Notes: generated by a model from the letters alone, not told the origin. Numbered from the stretch's first letter, positions 8,701 to 19,400 are shown. The stretch is DNA of 64,000 nt from Oryzias latipes (GCF_002234675.1 NC_019872.2:6550949-6614948), one strand, 5' to 3'. Translations and numbers: made by a program.

Positions 8701-11250
8701 TTTTCTGTCTACGGAACAGCACAAAGTCTCCACCATGACACCTATGAGTATACAAGGGGATTTACAGATCCACAGCCTTAACCTTGCAATGTTCCCCTGA
8801 ATCTGAGTTCAAGCTCTGGGAGGCACAATCAGCTAGATGAGAGGCCGAAGTGCAGTTTGCTACATGACCCGGTGGTCAGGTGGGGTCAGAAAGAGGACTT
8901 TTTTTATTTATTTCTTTAAACTATATAATGCTGATGCACCTCCCTCTGCAGTTTAACTTTCTTTTAACCCCATGGCTTATTTAACCTTTTGGTAAACAAA
9001 AGCACACAGATCAAAATAATTTTGAATGAGTGAAAAAAAAACTGAGAAATTTAACTTTACAAAAAAAAAAGGAAGAAAACTTTATAATTGTGTTTATGAA
9101 GCCAGTTTATGATTCTACGTCAAATTTTTACTGCAGGCCAAAAACAGGCTTTCTGCTCCATCTCAGCTTTTATTGTATTGTAACTTAGCTTCACTAGTAG
9201 GCTACAATACAATACAGCCAGCATGCTAACTGCTTTTATTGACGTTTAAAGTGTGCAAAATATTTTACAAAATAGAGAAATGGAGCCAGTTTCCTGGTTG
9301 AATGTTTAAAATATTTGTCTTTCTTTGGCAATCTTAACAAAGAATCAATTTGGTGACCAAAAAACTTGTATTTGCCACATTATTAGTATTTGCATGCTAT
9401 GTCAGCTCCAGCTACAACAACAAAATCATACTGCCACCTTGTGTTGGTCATTGAAATTACAGAGTGGTTTAAATGTCATCAGTGGAAAAGGGTTTGTCTG
9501 TAGAGACTATCTTGAACCCTTTTACACCGGAGATGTCGCCGGCAACACCTAAATAACAAACGCTCTGACACACCCTAACTCTTCCACCATTAACGCGATC
9601 ACTGTAAATCAGCTGATTCTGATGTGTAAAAAGGCGACTTTTTATATCGATATGTAACACGGTTGGCGTCGAATCATAAACTGAACTAAAGCTAGAGGCA
9701 GCTTTAGTCTGAACCCATCAGGTTTGCCGTAGTCGATACAAAGAGTTCTTTTTTATGTTTTCCTCTTTTGACCAGAGAACAAACATTATTTTGTACATTG
9801 AAGCCCAACAAAGATTGAGTTTGATATATAGTGCCCAAAAAGGAACACGGAAACGCACTGTACGAATACAATACAAAACAAGTTCACCATGAAAACAAGA
9901 GCTTCATTCCTTAAATTTGACTGTCAAACGGACTGATATGAATGGTACAGTTGTCAAGACGAAAGGTTGATGGGAAAACTGATGGGACGGAAAAATGACA
10001 AATGACATCATCATGCTAACATTTTGGTCTCGTTTCTCTAGTTCCACGCCCTGCTCGTCTCCGGCCACCCCCATCTCATTCCATCCATCGGTCTCAGCCC
10101 CGTTGTTGATTCCTCTCCAGACCCTGCAGCCCTAAACTGTGGATCAGGGCATCAGAAAATGCCTCCAGGCCTCCAGGTGGCGCTGTGGACCAGGCAGGTG
10201 CAACACTGTATGGCCTGCCACCAGCTTTGGCAGTTCAAAGGTTCCACGTTGGCCTTGGCCATCATCACTTTGGAACTAGAGGCACTCACACCAGACTGGT
10301 TCTCGGTCTTCACTGATCTGCTGAAGAAAGCACAAGTAAGGGTCTGCCGCCGCTTATTTTTGATTTTGAAATAACAAAATCTAGCTATAGGGCTGGTTCT
10401 GGATGAATGCCCTATAGCAGGGGGGGGTGTCAAACTCCAGCCCTTAAGGGCTGGCCTCCTGCTGGTTTTCCAGAACTCCTGTCTTATCTGCTGCTGATGA
10501 CCTGGATCAGCTGTGTTTAGCCAACCATGAGCTTCAATGGCAGGTTGGTTGGAAAACATGTTGGACACCAGGCCCTCAAGGCCAGGATCTTGACACCCCT
10601 GCCCTATAGTTTGTATTTCGGAAACAAGAGTGGAATTTTACAGAAATCATGTCACTTTTGTTTCACAGAGTTCACTTTTTTATGAGAAAATGCTTTGGAA
10701 TCTACGGTATATAAAGAAGTCCTAGTAAGGCACATACTGGTATTTTGAAATGTTAAGATGTTTTCCAGGTAAAAGAGGGGCAAACATTCAACCTTTCATT
10801 GACTTGACAGTGAAAACACCGGCAAAAAACTGAAGCCTGTGTGTATCTTGGTTTGTTTCTAAACCTTTGAATCTAGACGGATGCCTTCATCTCCGCATCT
10901 GCTTCTTCTAGGTGGACAGTGCCGAGTTTATCCACTGTAAAGAGATGGTGGACGAGTACCTACACAGCCTGGACTTTTCCCTGCCGACCAACGCCGTTTA
11001 CATTTTTGACGGCGCCCATATCCGAGAGCAGCATCAGCAGCGAGCCTGGAGGCCCTCGCGGCGCCTCCGCATGGCCAGGAGAGGGCGTGGTGGCAGCCAG
11101 CAGGGAGACTTGGATGAATATTATGACGGTTTGAGGCGCTTGTACAATGAAGAGACAAATCCAGAGGAAGACGGCGACAACGTCAAGGCTTTGTTTGCAC
11201 CCCAAAAGGCCGTCTCCCCTTGCCCGCCATTGCACCCTGCTGTCAACTAG
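5767..11250 (+). CDS. ccni2: Cyclin I family protein (ccni2), six coding exons, 365 aa
   Basis: Coding exons are 5767-5880, 6711-6845, 6932-7006, 7120-7260, 10042-10335 and 10912-11250. All junctions are GT-AG and the first five exons all end in phase 0, so joining them needs no frame adjustment. The protein starts [20 protein letters not shown] and matches cyclin I (CCNI starts MKFPGPLENQRL, from memory). The N-terminal cyclin box spans about residues 40-155, with [36 protein letters not shown] and [20 protein letters not shown]. The second cyclin fold follows in exon 5 ([19 protein letters not shown]). The C-terminus keeps two family signatures, [12 protein letters not shown] and SPCPPLHP. 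Cyclin I proteins are non-classical cyclins expressed in post-mitotic tissue; CCNI is linked to CDK5 activation, which is inferred here and not visible. Neighbours (septin8, sowaha, shroom1) indicate the CCNI2 ohnolog rather than CCNI. Exon 5 overlaps a septin8 coding exon on the other strand. Start codon choice: family match at the N-terminus. Confidence 0.93.
5965..6530 (+). repeat. Dispersed repeat family, copy B, in ccni2 intron 1
   Basis: It shares with the other copies CCCACTCCAATAATCTTTG, CATAGTTTTTGCAGAGCAG, TTTGCCTCTGA, TAGCCTACAGCCCCTCACAA, the peptide [10 protein letters not shown] and LDASEWSGA, and the 3' block GTCCTCCATC...AGAACATGTTAAAAACGCC. It starts only about 85 bases after the ccni2 exon 1 donor. 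Confidence 0.75.
7261..10041. other. ccni2 intron 4 (2.8 kb)
   Basis: The donor is CACATT|gtaagt and the acceptor tttctctag|. It holds a 24-base A-run (7283 onward) and AT-rich unique-looking DNA. It is probably also transcribed antisense as the 3' UTR of the septin8 long isoform. No further gene is seen. Confidence 0.6.
9235..9240 (-). terminator. septin8: Candidate septin8 long-isoform poly(A) signal inside ccni2 intron 4
   Basis: This is the first minus-strand AATAAA I found downstream of the long-isoform stop at 10152. Its use would give a 3' UTR of about 0.9 kb running antisense through ccni2 exon 5 and intron 4 (7261-10041). It is a positional inference only. Confidence 0.3.
10042..10335 (+). 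CDS. ccni2: ccni2 coding exon 5 (second cyclin fold), overlapped antisense by septin8
   Basis: The acceptor is tttctctag|TTCCAC and the donor GCACAA|gtaagg. The exon encodes residues 156-253, from [13 protein letters not shown] to FTDLLKKAQ. The stretch [20 protein letters not shown] is nearly the cyclin I family consensus (human CCNI has LLHCMACNQLLQFRGS, from memory), so this frame is under real protein constraint. Bases 10152-10320 also encode septin8 on the minus strand. Confidence 0.93.
10152..10320 (-). CDS. septin8: Septin 8 long-isoform alternative last exon (cysteine-cluster tail)
   Basis: Joining the donor after 16437 to the acceptor ctttcttcag|C at 10320 completes codon AAC. The protein then reads ...[24 protein letters not shown], continues [17 protein letters not shown] and [21 protein letters not shown], and stops at 10154-10152. 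The human SEPT8 long isoform (from memory) reads KDKDKKN-RSDIGAHQPGMSLSSSK, then VMMTKASVEPLNCSSWW and PAIQCCSCLVRDATWREG, so length and register align residue for residue. This tail, with its CC-x-C cluster, is known as a palmitoylated, filopodia-inducing motif in mammalian neurons. The resulting isoform is 475 aa. The exon lies wholly inside ccni2 exon 5 on the other strand. Use in this fish is inferred from conservation and intact splice sites. Confidence 0.88.
10418..10601. mobile_element. hAT-type MITE in ccni2 intron 5
   Basis: A 184-bp element starts CAGGGG...GTGTCAAACTCCAG and ends CTTGACACCCCTG, so its ends are inverted copies of CAGGGGTGTCAA. It is flanked by a perfect 8-bp direct repeat, CCCTATAG (10410-10417 and 10602-10609), the length typical of hAT target duplications. 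The left terminus carries an extended G-run. It lies in the 576-base last intron of ccni2. Confidence 0.85.
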
Positions 11251-12204
11251 CCAGACATTTTCGCACACCGTCCGTGTCTATCACCTGTGCACAGCTGGAA
11301 GCCCAGTTTACAACAAGCTCTCCAGGGTCAAATGAATCGTTTTGACCCTTTCTATGCAGTCGTCCAAAGCCACTGAATGTAGAAAGGGGGGGCAATAAAG
11401 AAGACACGAGGTGACGGCACAGCAGCTGAGGAGAAACTAGAGAAGTTACTGAGGGAGACTGGATGAAGATCTGAATGTTTTGTGGTTTTTCTGAGTGATT
11501 TTTTTTTTCTCCCTCCTTTTTTTATATTTCAGAGTTCAGTTACTGTGAGGCATCTTGGTGCGCAGGTTCTTCCTCGGCCACAAAGCACTTTGAGATAAAA
11601 GCAAGCTTTTTTTTTTTCATTTTATATATATGTATTTTACATTTTTTTTACTTTTTTAAACCTTGTTCATACTAAACGTATTTACAAAAGTGACTTATTA
11701 CTTAAAAGCTTTATTTTCATGACTAATGCAAACGTGTTTTTTCTTTTATTACATGCTTCTGCATGTCTTGTTTTGTGATTTATCGATTAAATGGAAGCAC
11801 CTTTGGGAGATTAGTTCAACACTAGAGGAAATTTTAAAAAAATTGCGATGAGACATCTGGATTAATGATGTTTTGTTTTATTTTTCACAAATAATGTATA
11901 AATTTTAAGTTTGGCGTGAAGGCTTCTTGTCTTTCTTTAGTAAAAATCACTTTCACCTTTAATAAGGTGATGGCAAAAAGTACAACTGGAGCATTGATGA
12001 GCTCAAAGTGGGTCCAGAAGGGCCAAGGCTGAACATTTAAACCCCCAAGACATTGAACTGTGTTAGCAATAATGTCTAATGTGAAAACATTTCTTTTTTT
12101 CAGTCTTTGCTCCTTATTCTGCAGTTACTGGCCTGTTTTCCTTTTTTTCCAAGTACTAAGGCAGCTGTATTGTACTGTTATTATTGTAAACACACAGAAA
12201 TAAA
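11251..12204 (+). other. ccni2: ccni2 3' untranslated region with poly(A) signals
   Basis: Downstream of the TAG stop the sequence is AT-rich with T-runs. Two canonical AATAAA hexamers are visible, at 11394-11399 and 12199-12204, giving UTRs of roughly 160 or 970 bases. Nothing else coding is seen. Confidence 0.55.
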
Positions 12205-14568
12205 GCTACGACTTGAAAGTCTAAAGTTTCACCGTCTTTGAATAAAAAAAGTCAAGATCAATGTTAGAGAAAACAATTCAGACAAAGAAATCGGCAAAAA
12301 GTTTGAATGTAAAAAAAAGAAAGTTGGAATCAATGTTAAAGAAAAAAAAATCAATGTTAAAACTGTCTGAAAAGGTCATAACCAATGTTGAAGGGAAAGT
12401 AAATGAAAATACTCAGAAAAATCATTTAACAAAAGAAAAAGTGATTTACAAAGTCAGGAAAAGGTAAATTTTTAAAAACATTAGGTCAGAAAACGACATC
12501 AGAAATCATTTAAAAAGTAATTTAAAGTAAAAAAAAAAGTCATGTTAAAGATAAATAATAAAAATATAAAAAGTCAATTTGTGTAGAAAGAAATTATCAA
12601 TTTTAAGACTTTCATTTGAACTCAGATTTGTTGTTTAGAGTCTTAAAGGTTATAGCAAACTGTTAGGGTTATACAAGTGTTGTCTCAGACCTAAATTAAT
12701 GTTTTGTTTAATATAAATGTAAACTGTCAGGAGCAGCTGAACGTGTCTCTTTTCAGTCTCCAGCACATCTTTTAGGAAAACAACTGGGTTTGCAGTCCTG
12801 ATGTGTTCATTGCACAAAGTGACCAATGAAATGTATCTGGAGACCTTTAACAGCAGCGTAGGGCTACAGCAGCTGCTGTCAGGGAGCGATTATCGCTGGG
12901 ATCTGTTAGCACACCGAGTTAAAGACAGAACTGAGCGCTCTGAACATCCTGTGCTGCTGGACTGAATCCAGGGTGCCCTGCAGGTGGTGGACAGAATAAT
13001 AATAGGGCTTTGACACAGAAAACACTTAGAAAGGAAGAGCACTTTTACAGTGCTGCCTCCTCCTCTTGATGAAAAAGAAATCCTACTCTGGGACAGCAGA
13101 GAACTTCACTGTCCCTCTAAAGTATTTAAAGCCTAAAGATGATCTGAACTCAATTCTGTCCTAGGAGGAAAGGACAGTTTCTAGAAGTTGTTTTTACCGA
13201 AAATCAGTTTGAATTCAAAACTTTTACAAGCAAAATTCAACAACAAAAAAATAAATCGTTCGGCTGTATAATAACGTCGAATAAAAATGAAACGTTCAGA
13301 TTCAAACAGACCCAGGCTGTGGCGGCTCCATCACCACGTTTGTGCCGAAAAGCGGGTCGGTTTCAGCAGGGCTCTGTGGACAAACTTCCCCACCGTCTTT
13401 CTATCCAAGAGCATTTGAGGTTTGTGGTTCCTTTCAAAATAACTGCAAACCCAAGATGTGCTGACAAGTTATTTTTAAAAAGGTGGTTTCTCCTGACAAC
13501 TATTGTAAACAAAGCTCCAGTCCTGGTTTTACTGTTCAACATTCTCGCCTGGTTTACGGCGGAGATTCTAGCCGAGTTTTTAGGGCTTTCTTAACCTTGG
13601 GGTGAACCTGCTGGTACTTTCACTCCTGGGAAGACTGTCCTAGAAACATTTACCTCTCTAACTCAGAACAGATGTTTTCCCTCCTCAACCTTTTTTTTTT
13701 TTTTTTTAGCACATACAGAACTTTTTGTCCTCCAAGTATTTCCGCACACATTCTTATGTTCTAAATTTTCGTTTAAAAAGTACATTTGAATACTTCGATT
13801 TGTTAACTTTTTCTTTTAACTTAATTTTAAAAGCTTACCTGGTTCTAATGGCATATTTTTTTAAGCTGGACTGCATAGGTTTTCACAATCATCTACAGTT
13901 TTCTGCTTGACTGCAAAAAGCTACAATCATAACATTTGTGTTAACACACTTACTGAGCAAGTCTCTCACCCACACGCTTCCTTTTCTCATGAACAAAGTC
14001 AGCAAATGTACTTTTCTGATGCTCGTTGACAGAGCTCGCCTTCTGCAAGCCGCTGCACACCAACCTGAACTGATACCCCCCCAAAAAAAAAGCTCTCTGG
14101 TTTGGGGGAAATGCTTCAACAGGAAACGAGCATCTCAAGCTGACAGGTGTTTGCTCTCCAGACTAACTGCATCCCAGCGGGTCTTCACCTGCCACAGCAA
14201 TTCCCGCCCTCTAGGAGTAAATGCACACAAACTGCAGAGAGACGCAGCAAAATCAGGAAGTGCGGGGTGCGTGGGGGCAGATTTATTTCCAGCTACAGAC
14301 AGTAAATACAGCTGCACTCTTATCAAAGTCTGGGGTTAACTTTTACAGCAACAGGAGGCTTAAATGTTTTGTGGCGTCCACATGAGTGTGACCTTTAACC
14401 TCAACACAATGCCCATGTTTAGATCATGTACAACACCTTCTTACAACAACATGCTTTTATTAACTAGTACATTTTGCATATAAAACTTGGTCAACTCTAG
14501 AAAAACTTCACGTAAAATTTAGGACTCACAGCACCAGAACATTGCATAGATTTGAAGGACTACCTGTG

Positions 14569-14611
14569 GAGTACCTGTATAAATGCAATCGATGCATTTA
14601 TACAGGTACTC
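14569..14611. repeat. Near-perfect 43-bp palindrome
   Basis: The arms GAGTACCTGTATAAATGCA (14569-14587) and TGCATTTATACAGGTACTC (14593-14611) are exact inverted copies around a 5-base centre. It can form a tight hairpin in DNA or RNA. It may be the relic of a small foldback element. Confidence 0.85.
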
Positions 14612-15349
14612 ACTTATTGCTAATCAAAGATGCCGGGGTTTGTTTTACTACGCTAAATCTTTTATGTTATAAAATTGTTAACAGACACAACACACCTGAG
14701 AGATTTTCAAAACTGGTTTTACAGTCGAAACAATGATACCTATAAAATGCCTCAAATGCATCGTCCAGGTGTGTCTACGATGTGGTAGCAAGTCAAAATG
14801 TCTGTGAGCTTTTAATGCGTCGTCTACGTGTGAATAGATTAGGGTGAAACACATAAATTGACAAAGAAAAAAACAGTACAATCACCAGGTAAAAAAAAAA
14901 AAATGCATATATAGTAAAGATATAAAAGTGTCCAAAACAACATAGAAAGATCCTGAATGAATGAGATGGTCACGGATGGATTGTTTCTCAGCTCTCACCA
15001 CTCCGTTTTCTCCCGTGGCTTCACCACCATCATCATCATCCTCAGTGTCTTTGGTCCGTGTGTCAAGATGGAATGTCAAAAAATAAAAGAAAGAAGCCAC
15101 AAAAAAAAATTTAGACAGATGTAGTCGTTGTTATGGTGATGGAGAACAAATCCATGGTCATGTGTGGATGGGTGTACAGCAGCCATAAATTAACTGAAAA
15201 AAAATGAAACATAAAAATGAACAAATGAAGTACTTGTCTATTTAAATGATAAATTGTGTTTTATAATCCTAAAGGTGTGAGAAAGGACAGAAGCCTGGAA
15301 TGCTGTTAGTAAAAATAAAACTAATGCTTTAGCTTTTGCGTCAGCTCCT

Positions 15350-15355
15350 TTTATT
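15350..15355 (-). terminator. septin8: Candidate septin8 short-isoform poly(A) signal
   Basis: The first AATAAA I found on the minus strand downstream of the short-isoform stop is here (TTTATT on +), implying a 3' UTR of roughly 1.1 kb. Further hexamers occur at 14456-14461 and 14282-14287. Which is used cannot be read from sequence. Confidence 0.35.
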
Positions 15356-16432
15356 ATTATACATTTGATCCAGAATAAATAATAATATATATAAAAAAAC
15401 AAAAACAATTTAAGCCTCAAACTCACAAAATGGAAGATTGTTTCTTAGCAGCAGTGTGACTGAGCAGCCACAAGGTGGCGCCACATGTCTACTCGTTAAC
15501 CTGTAAAGTCTAAAACCACACATCATACTAACCAGCTCAACTATGAATCAGAGTCCATGAGAAGCACTAGTAGATCACCAAAAACCTGCACATATCTTGT
15601 TGGTGCCTCAAAAAACACTTTAGAAATGACTCCAAATATTCACAAGCTGCACAAAATAACAATAACCAAACAAAAACCTTCATTCCACGGGTCAGAATGT
15701 CTGTTAATGGCTGATGTGACATGGAGACAGGAATGAATGGGGACGGGTTCCTCCAGAATCATGTTGAAACCAGATGAGTCAAAAAGCTCCCGTTTCATTT
15801 CCGCCCAGCCTTAGACCGGCTGCGCGGAAACACATTTTTAAGAGTGAAGTCTCGACTGCACGCCAAGGCTGATGCGTGCAGGTCTGACAGATCCTTTTCA
15901 CCAACAATATTACCGGTTTGCTCTGCTTGGGCAACAAGGATAACCCATTCACTATGACAGCAAGCAGCTGGACTTACTGCAGATAAGAACTACAAAAGTT
16001 ACAACCCACTAAAAAAAAAAATAACTATCATGTAAAGTAAACCCATTTGTTCTGTCCTCTTGAGGCGAGTCCTTCATCACCCTCAGAAAACAAACTCCCT
16101 GCCTCCTCCCCAAATATCCAGAGGGAAATTTAAAGGAAAGAGTGAAGGCGCAGGAAATGTTAAGCTTGGGCAGAGCAAAGAGTCAGGAAGTCTCCTTCAC
16201 GCATGCCAGACTCTTATTAAAGCTGAAATATGTGTGTATCAGAGAAAGTTTACAACAGTAAGCACACTCCTTGAAGGCTTGGCTTGTTGTGGACAAAGCC
16301 GACTTCTTGCCAGTAAATAATCAACCAAACCAGAGGGCCAAAAGCAGCAAAAAGGGTTATTTATAAGCAAAGAGACAGATTGAGAAAAAGCAGTGATCTG
16401 TTCTGAAAAAGAATGAGAGAGGTGAAGTGCTC

Positions 16433-16437
16433 TTACT
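16433..16437 (-). promoter_or_regulatory. septin8: septin8 alternative splice donor that contains the short-isoform stop
   Basis: On the minus strand the exon 9 end reads GACAAGAAAAA|GTAAGAG. If the donor is used, the last two bases AA pair with the C of the exon at 10320. If it is not used, the reading frame goes AAG TAA, so the stop codon is made from the TAA of the donor itself. The same five bases therefore decide between KKK-stop and KKN-RSV. The donor consensus is strong. Confidence 0.85.
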
Positions 16438-19400
16438 TTTTCTTGTCTTTGTCTTTCTTGAGAGGCTGAGATAAGGACTGAGTCTCAGCGGCCATCTTTC
16501 TCCTGTTGAAAGTATTCAGCTCCTCCTCCAGGTCTCGCCGCTTCTCCTCCACTTTCCTCTTCTCCTCTTGATGTATCCGCTTCAGATGCTCAAATTTATC
16601 ATGCAACTGTGCAGATAAGGGCAGACAGAACAGTGGCAGAGGGGAAAGCTAATTATTATAAATGAACACACGAGTATTTTAGTTTTTAAAGCCTCAGAAA
16701 CCCTCATGTCAAAACGTTTTAGAGATACTTCTTCAGAAAAATGAAAATATTTGTTGAAATTGGAAATGTATTCAGATTTAGATTGGATGTCCAAAGCAAT
16801 AAAAAGATACATATATATTTTATACTTTATGCTTTTTACAGCTTGTTTTTTTGTCTCTTACATGCACCACCTAGCGTACAAAAACTCTAATCAAAAGTCA
16901 CAGAATCTGCCAGCAGAGCGACGGATCAAAGGTGTTTTTGCGTAACCTGCATTATCCAGACTTATAGAATTGTTTTTCTCCACAGAGCTACAGCCTAAGC
17001 AAAGGTATGTTTTTCATTTTCCTTTCTTATGTCCCCCAACGAAGAAGATGAGAAAAGGAAAATCTTTCACATTGTAGAGCAGATATGAGTGAATTTTGTT
17101 ACAGCTGGAACACAACCCAGCAGCTGCACACAAAATTCTGCTTCCACAAATGATGACATTTCCTAAACATGAGCAGCTAAGCTGTTGCAGTGCTGATCGG
17201 ACGTACAACTACAGTATATCAAAGTAGAAAACGATAAAGTAATGGCAGGACAAACAGACCTCTTTCTCCTTTTCTTTAAGTTCTGCTTCAGTTTCTTTCA
17301 CTTTGTTCACAAACATTTGTCGCATCTCTTCTTCTTTGCGCTGCAGGTCGCCTAAGAACTCTTTCCTCTTGGCCTCATAGGTCTCTTGAAGGCTGTGAGA
17401 AGACAGAGAGGATTACGTGAAAATGGACAGAAAAGGTCCGGCTTAGCGGGTTTCTCTGCTATGCCTGCTTTTTTTATTTTTTACCTGATTGGTTGACTGT
17501 CAGGATCTGTGTCTTTGAAGCCCATCTCCTCCAGCTTACAGCGGCGGTACAGCTCATAGTGGCGTGCGTGGGTCTGCTCCCTCAGATCCTCCATGTTGAC
17601 TCGGATCAGCATCTCTCTGAGTTTTACAAAATCACAGTGGCTCTCGTTCTCAACTGAAACAAGACAAAAACATCAAAGTTAACACAAAAGGACAAATCAG
17701 ACAGTCCAGATTTTCTGTTTAATGACAGTCAGCGTGTCAGCCGCTAATGTGCAGATGTGCCTCATCGAAAGACATCTTCTTTAGTGGTACTGTACATTTC
17801 ATTTTTAGATATTTAAAGCATGAAACACGTATTTAACAAAAAATTATTTGGAAAGTCTGAATGCATTTCCAGCACCAATGATTCAACTGCTGCAATGACT
17901 TTTAGCAACAACAACAAAGGTTTAGATTTCATGTTTAATAAAGAAAAACAGTGAATATTTGGTAGTTTACAAAATGCTACTCTGCATGTCACATATTTAA
18001 GAAAGACCTAGTCTCAACCCAAGTATTTGAACCCTGGAGCACTATTGCACTTTCACCCGAGCAAAAATATTTTCATGTATTTCAATGTCGGAGTCTGTGC
18101 CTTCAGAGAATTCCCACATGTCCCAGGAATGGCTGGACCAAAGACCAGGTTTCTAGTATCATTTTATTATTTTTTAGGAATTTTTTGTTCTCAAATTTCT
18201 AATTTTTCAGTAATTTATGAACATGTTTTTAGGAACTTTCTATGTTTTTCTTTCTCATTTTGTTACACATCCCACAGTTAAAAAGTGGAAAAGAAAACCA
18301 CTATAATTTATCATGTGTTGTCATGTTTTGATCTATTTTTTGATGACAAATACTTTTTGTTGGGTATAATATTTTGGGTAAAAATTACCCGGCGAAAATG
18401 ATGGTGTAATTTTTTAAACCGAAAGTGTTATAGGGTTAAAGGAAACGTGTTGTTTTATTGTTTTAGGAAACAAGTTAGCAAATGTTGCAAAGTTTATCCT
18501 GTAAAGCTCTTCATAGAACCTCACTGGACCTAAAGATCATGCACTGACTGAAAGGAAGCCGTTTCTGACGCCGCCATGAATCTCAATTTGGCTGAGAGAT
18601 GGCTAAAAGGATGCATGCTGCTGAGTTTAAATGCCAGCACAAGCTGCAAGCTTTGAGAAAAACAAAACAACAGTGACACAGCAAAGCTTAAAGGTGCTTT
18701 GAAACACTAAACCTCTCCACATGATGGGACATATCCATACTGCCGAGGTCACCGTTAAAACACAAACTAAAAGCAAAGAAAATTGCAGTTTTCTGGGAAA
18801 ATATCCAGGTTCCTCCAACTGTAGCAGCCCCCCCGTTGAGTCCAGAATGAAGGCCAGTTTCCTGACTGATGCAGCATTGAGCCCTCAAAATGCCTGAGCA
18901 ACACAAGCGTGTGTGTCTGGTGACTGGATGACAGAAACACTCAGATGAGGAAACAGAAAAGTAAACAGCTACCTGACCTCAAAGCACATGATACACAAGC
19001 TAAATAGATAACTTTCTGTTCATCAGATCTGCAAGCACAAAGGGCAACCAAACTGTCTTTGGTGCAGCAGCCATTGCACGCCTCAATTCTTTAAAAAAAA
19101 AAAAAATGCTGCTTTATGAAGAGACGTGACAAGTGCAGCGCTGCCGACCTCAGCGGCAGAGAGCAGTTTTCAGTTTTTGTTCGTCTCTGTTTGCCATAAA
19201 AACTAATGTGTGGTCAAAGAGATGCTCGGGGTCTCAGAGATGATGAGGAAAGATAAGCACACACCCACTGAGGCCCTTTTCTAACAACTCTCTTTGTCAG
19301 GAAACAGTCAATCCTCTGTTTTCCCCTGGAGGGGAATGAAACTTTCCCATGGCTCTTTGAGAGGCTACAATAACCCTTCTAAATAACATCTGCCATGGAC

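Larger units (their letters stand above)
12205..16432. other. ccni2-septin8 convergent interval / septin8 3' UTR and last intron
   Basis: It lies between the ccni2 poly(A) signal and septin8 exon 9. On the minus strand it is the 3' UTR of the short isoform and the last intron of the long one. It contains an A-rich degenerate repeat (about 12230-12480), with variants of ATCAATGTTAAAG recurring four times, and a near-perfect palindrome at 14569-14611. No convincing extra gene is seen. Confidence 0.5.

Noticed and set aside
12261..12467. Lysine-rich 68-codon open frame
   Set aside because: It reflects A-rich low-complexity DNA after the ccni2 poly(A) signal; no family match or conserved structure.
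15001..15040. Possible coding repeat (ATC/CAT triplets)
   Set aside because: A short imperfect CATCAT run inside non-coding septin8 3' sequence with no open frame of interest.
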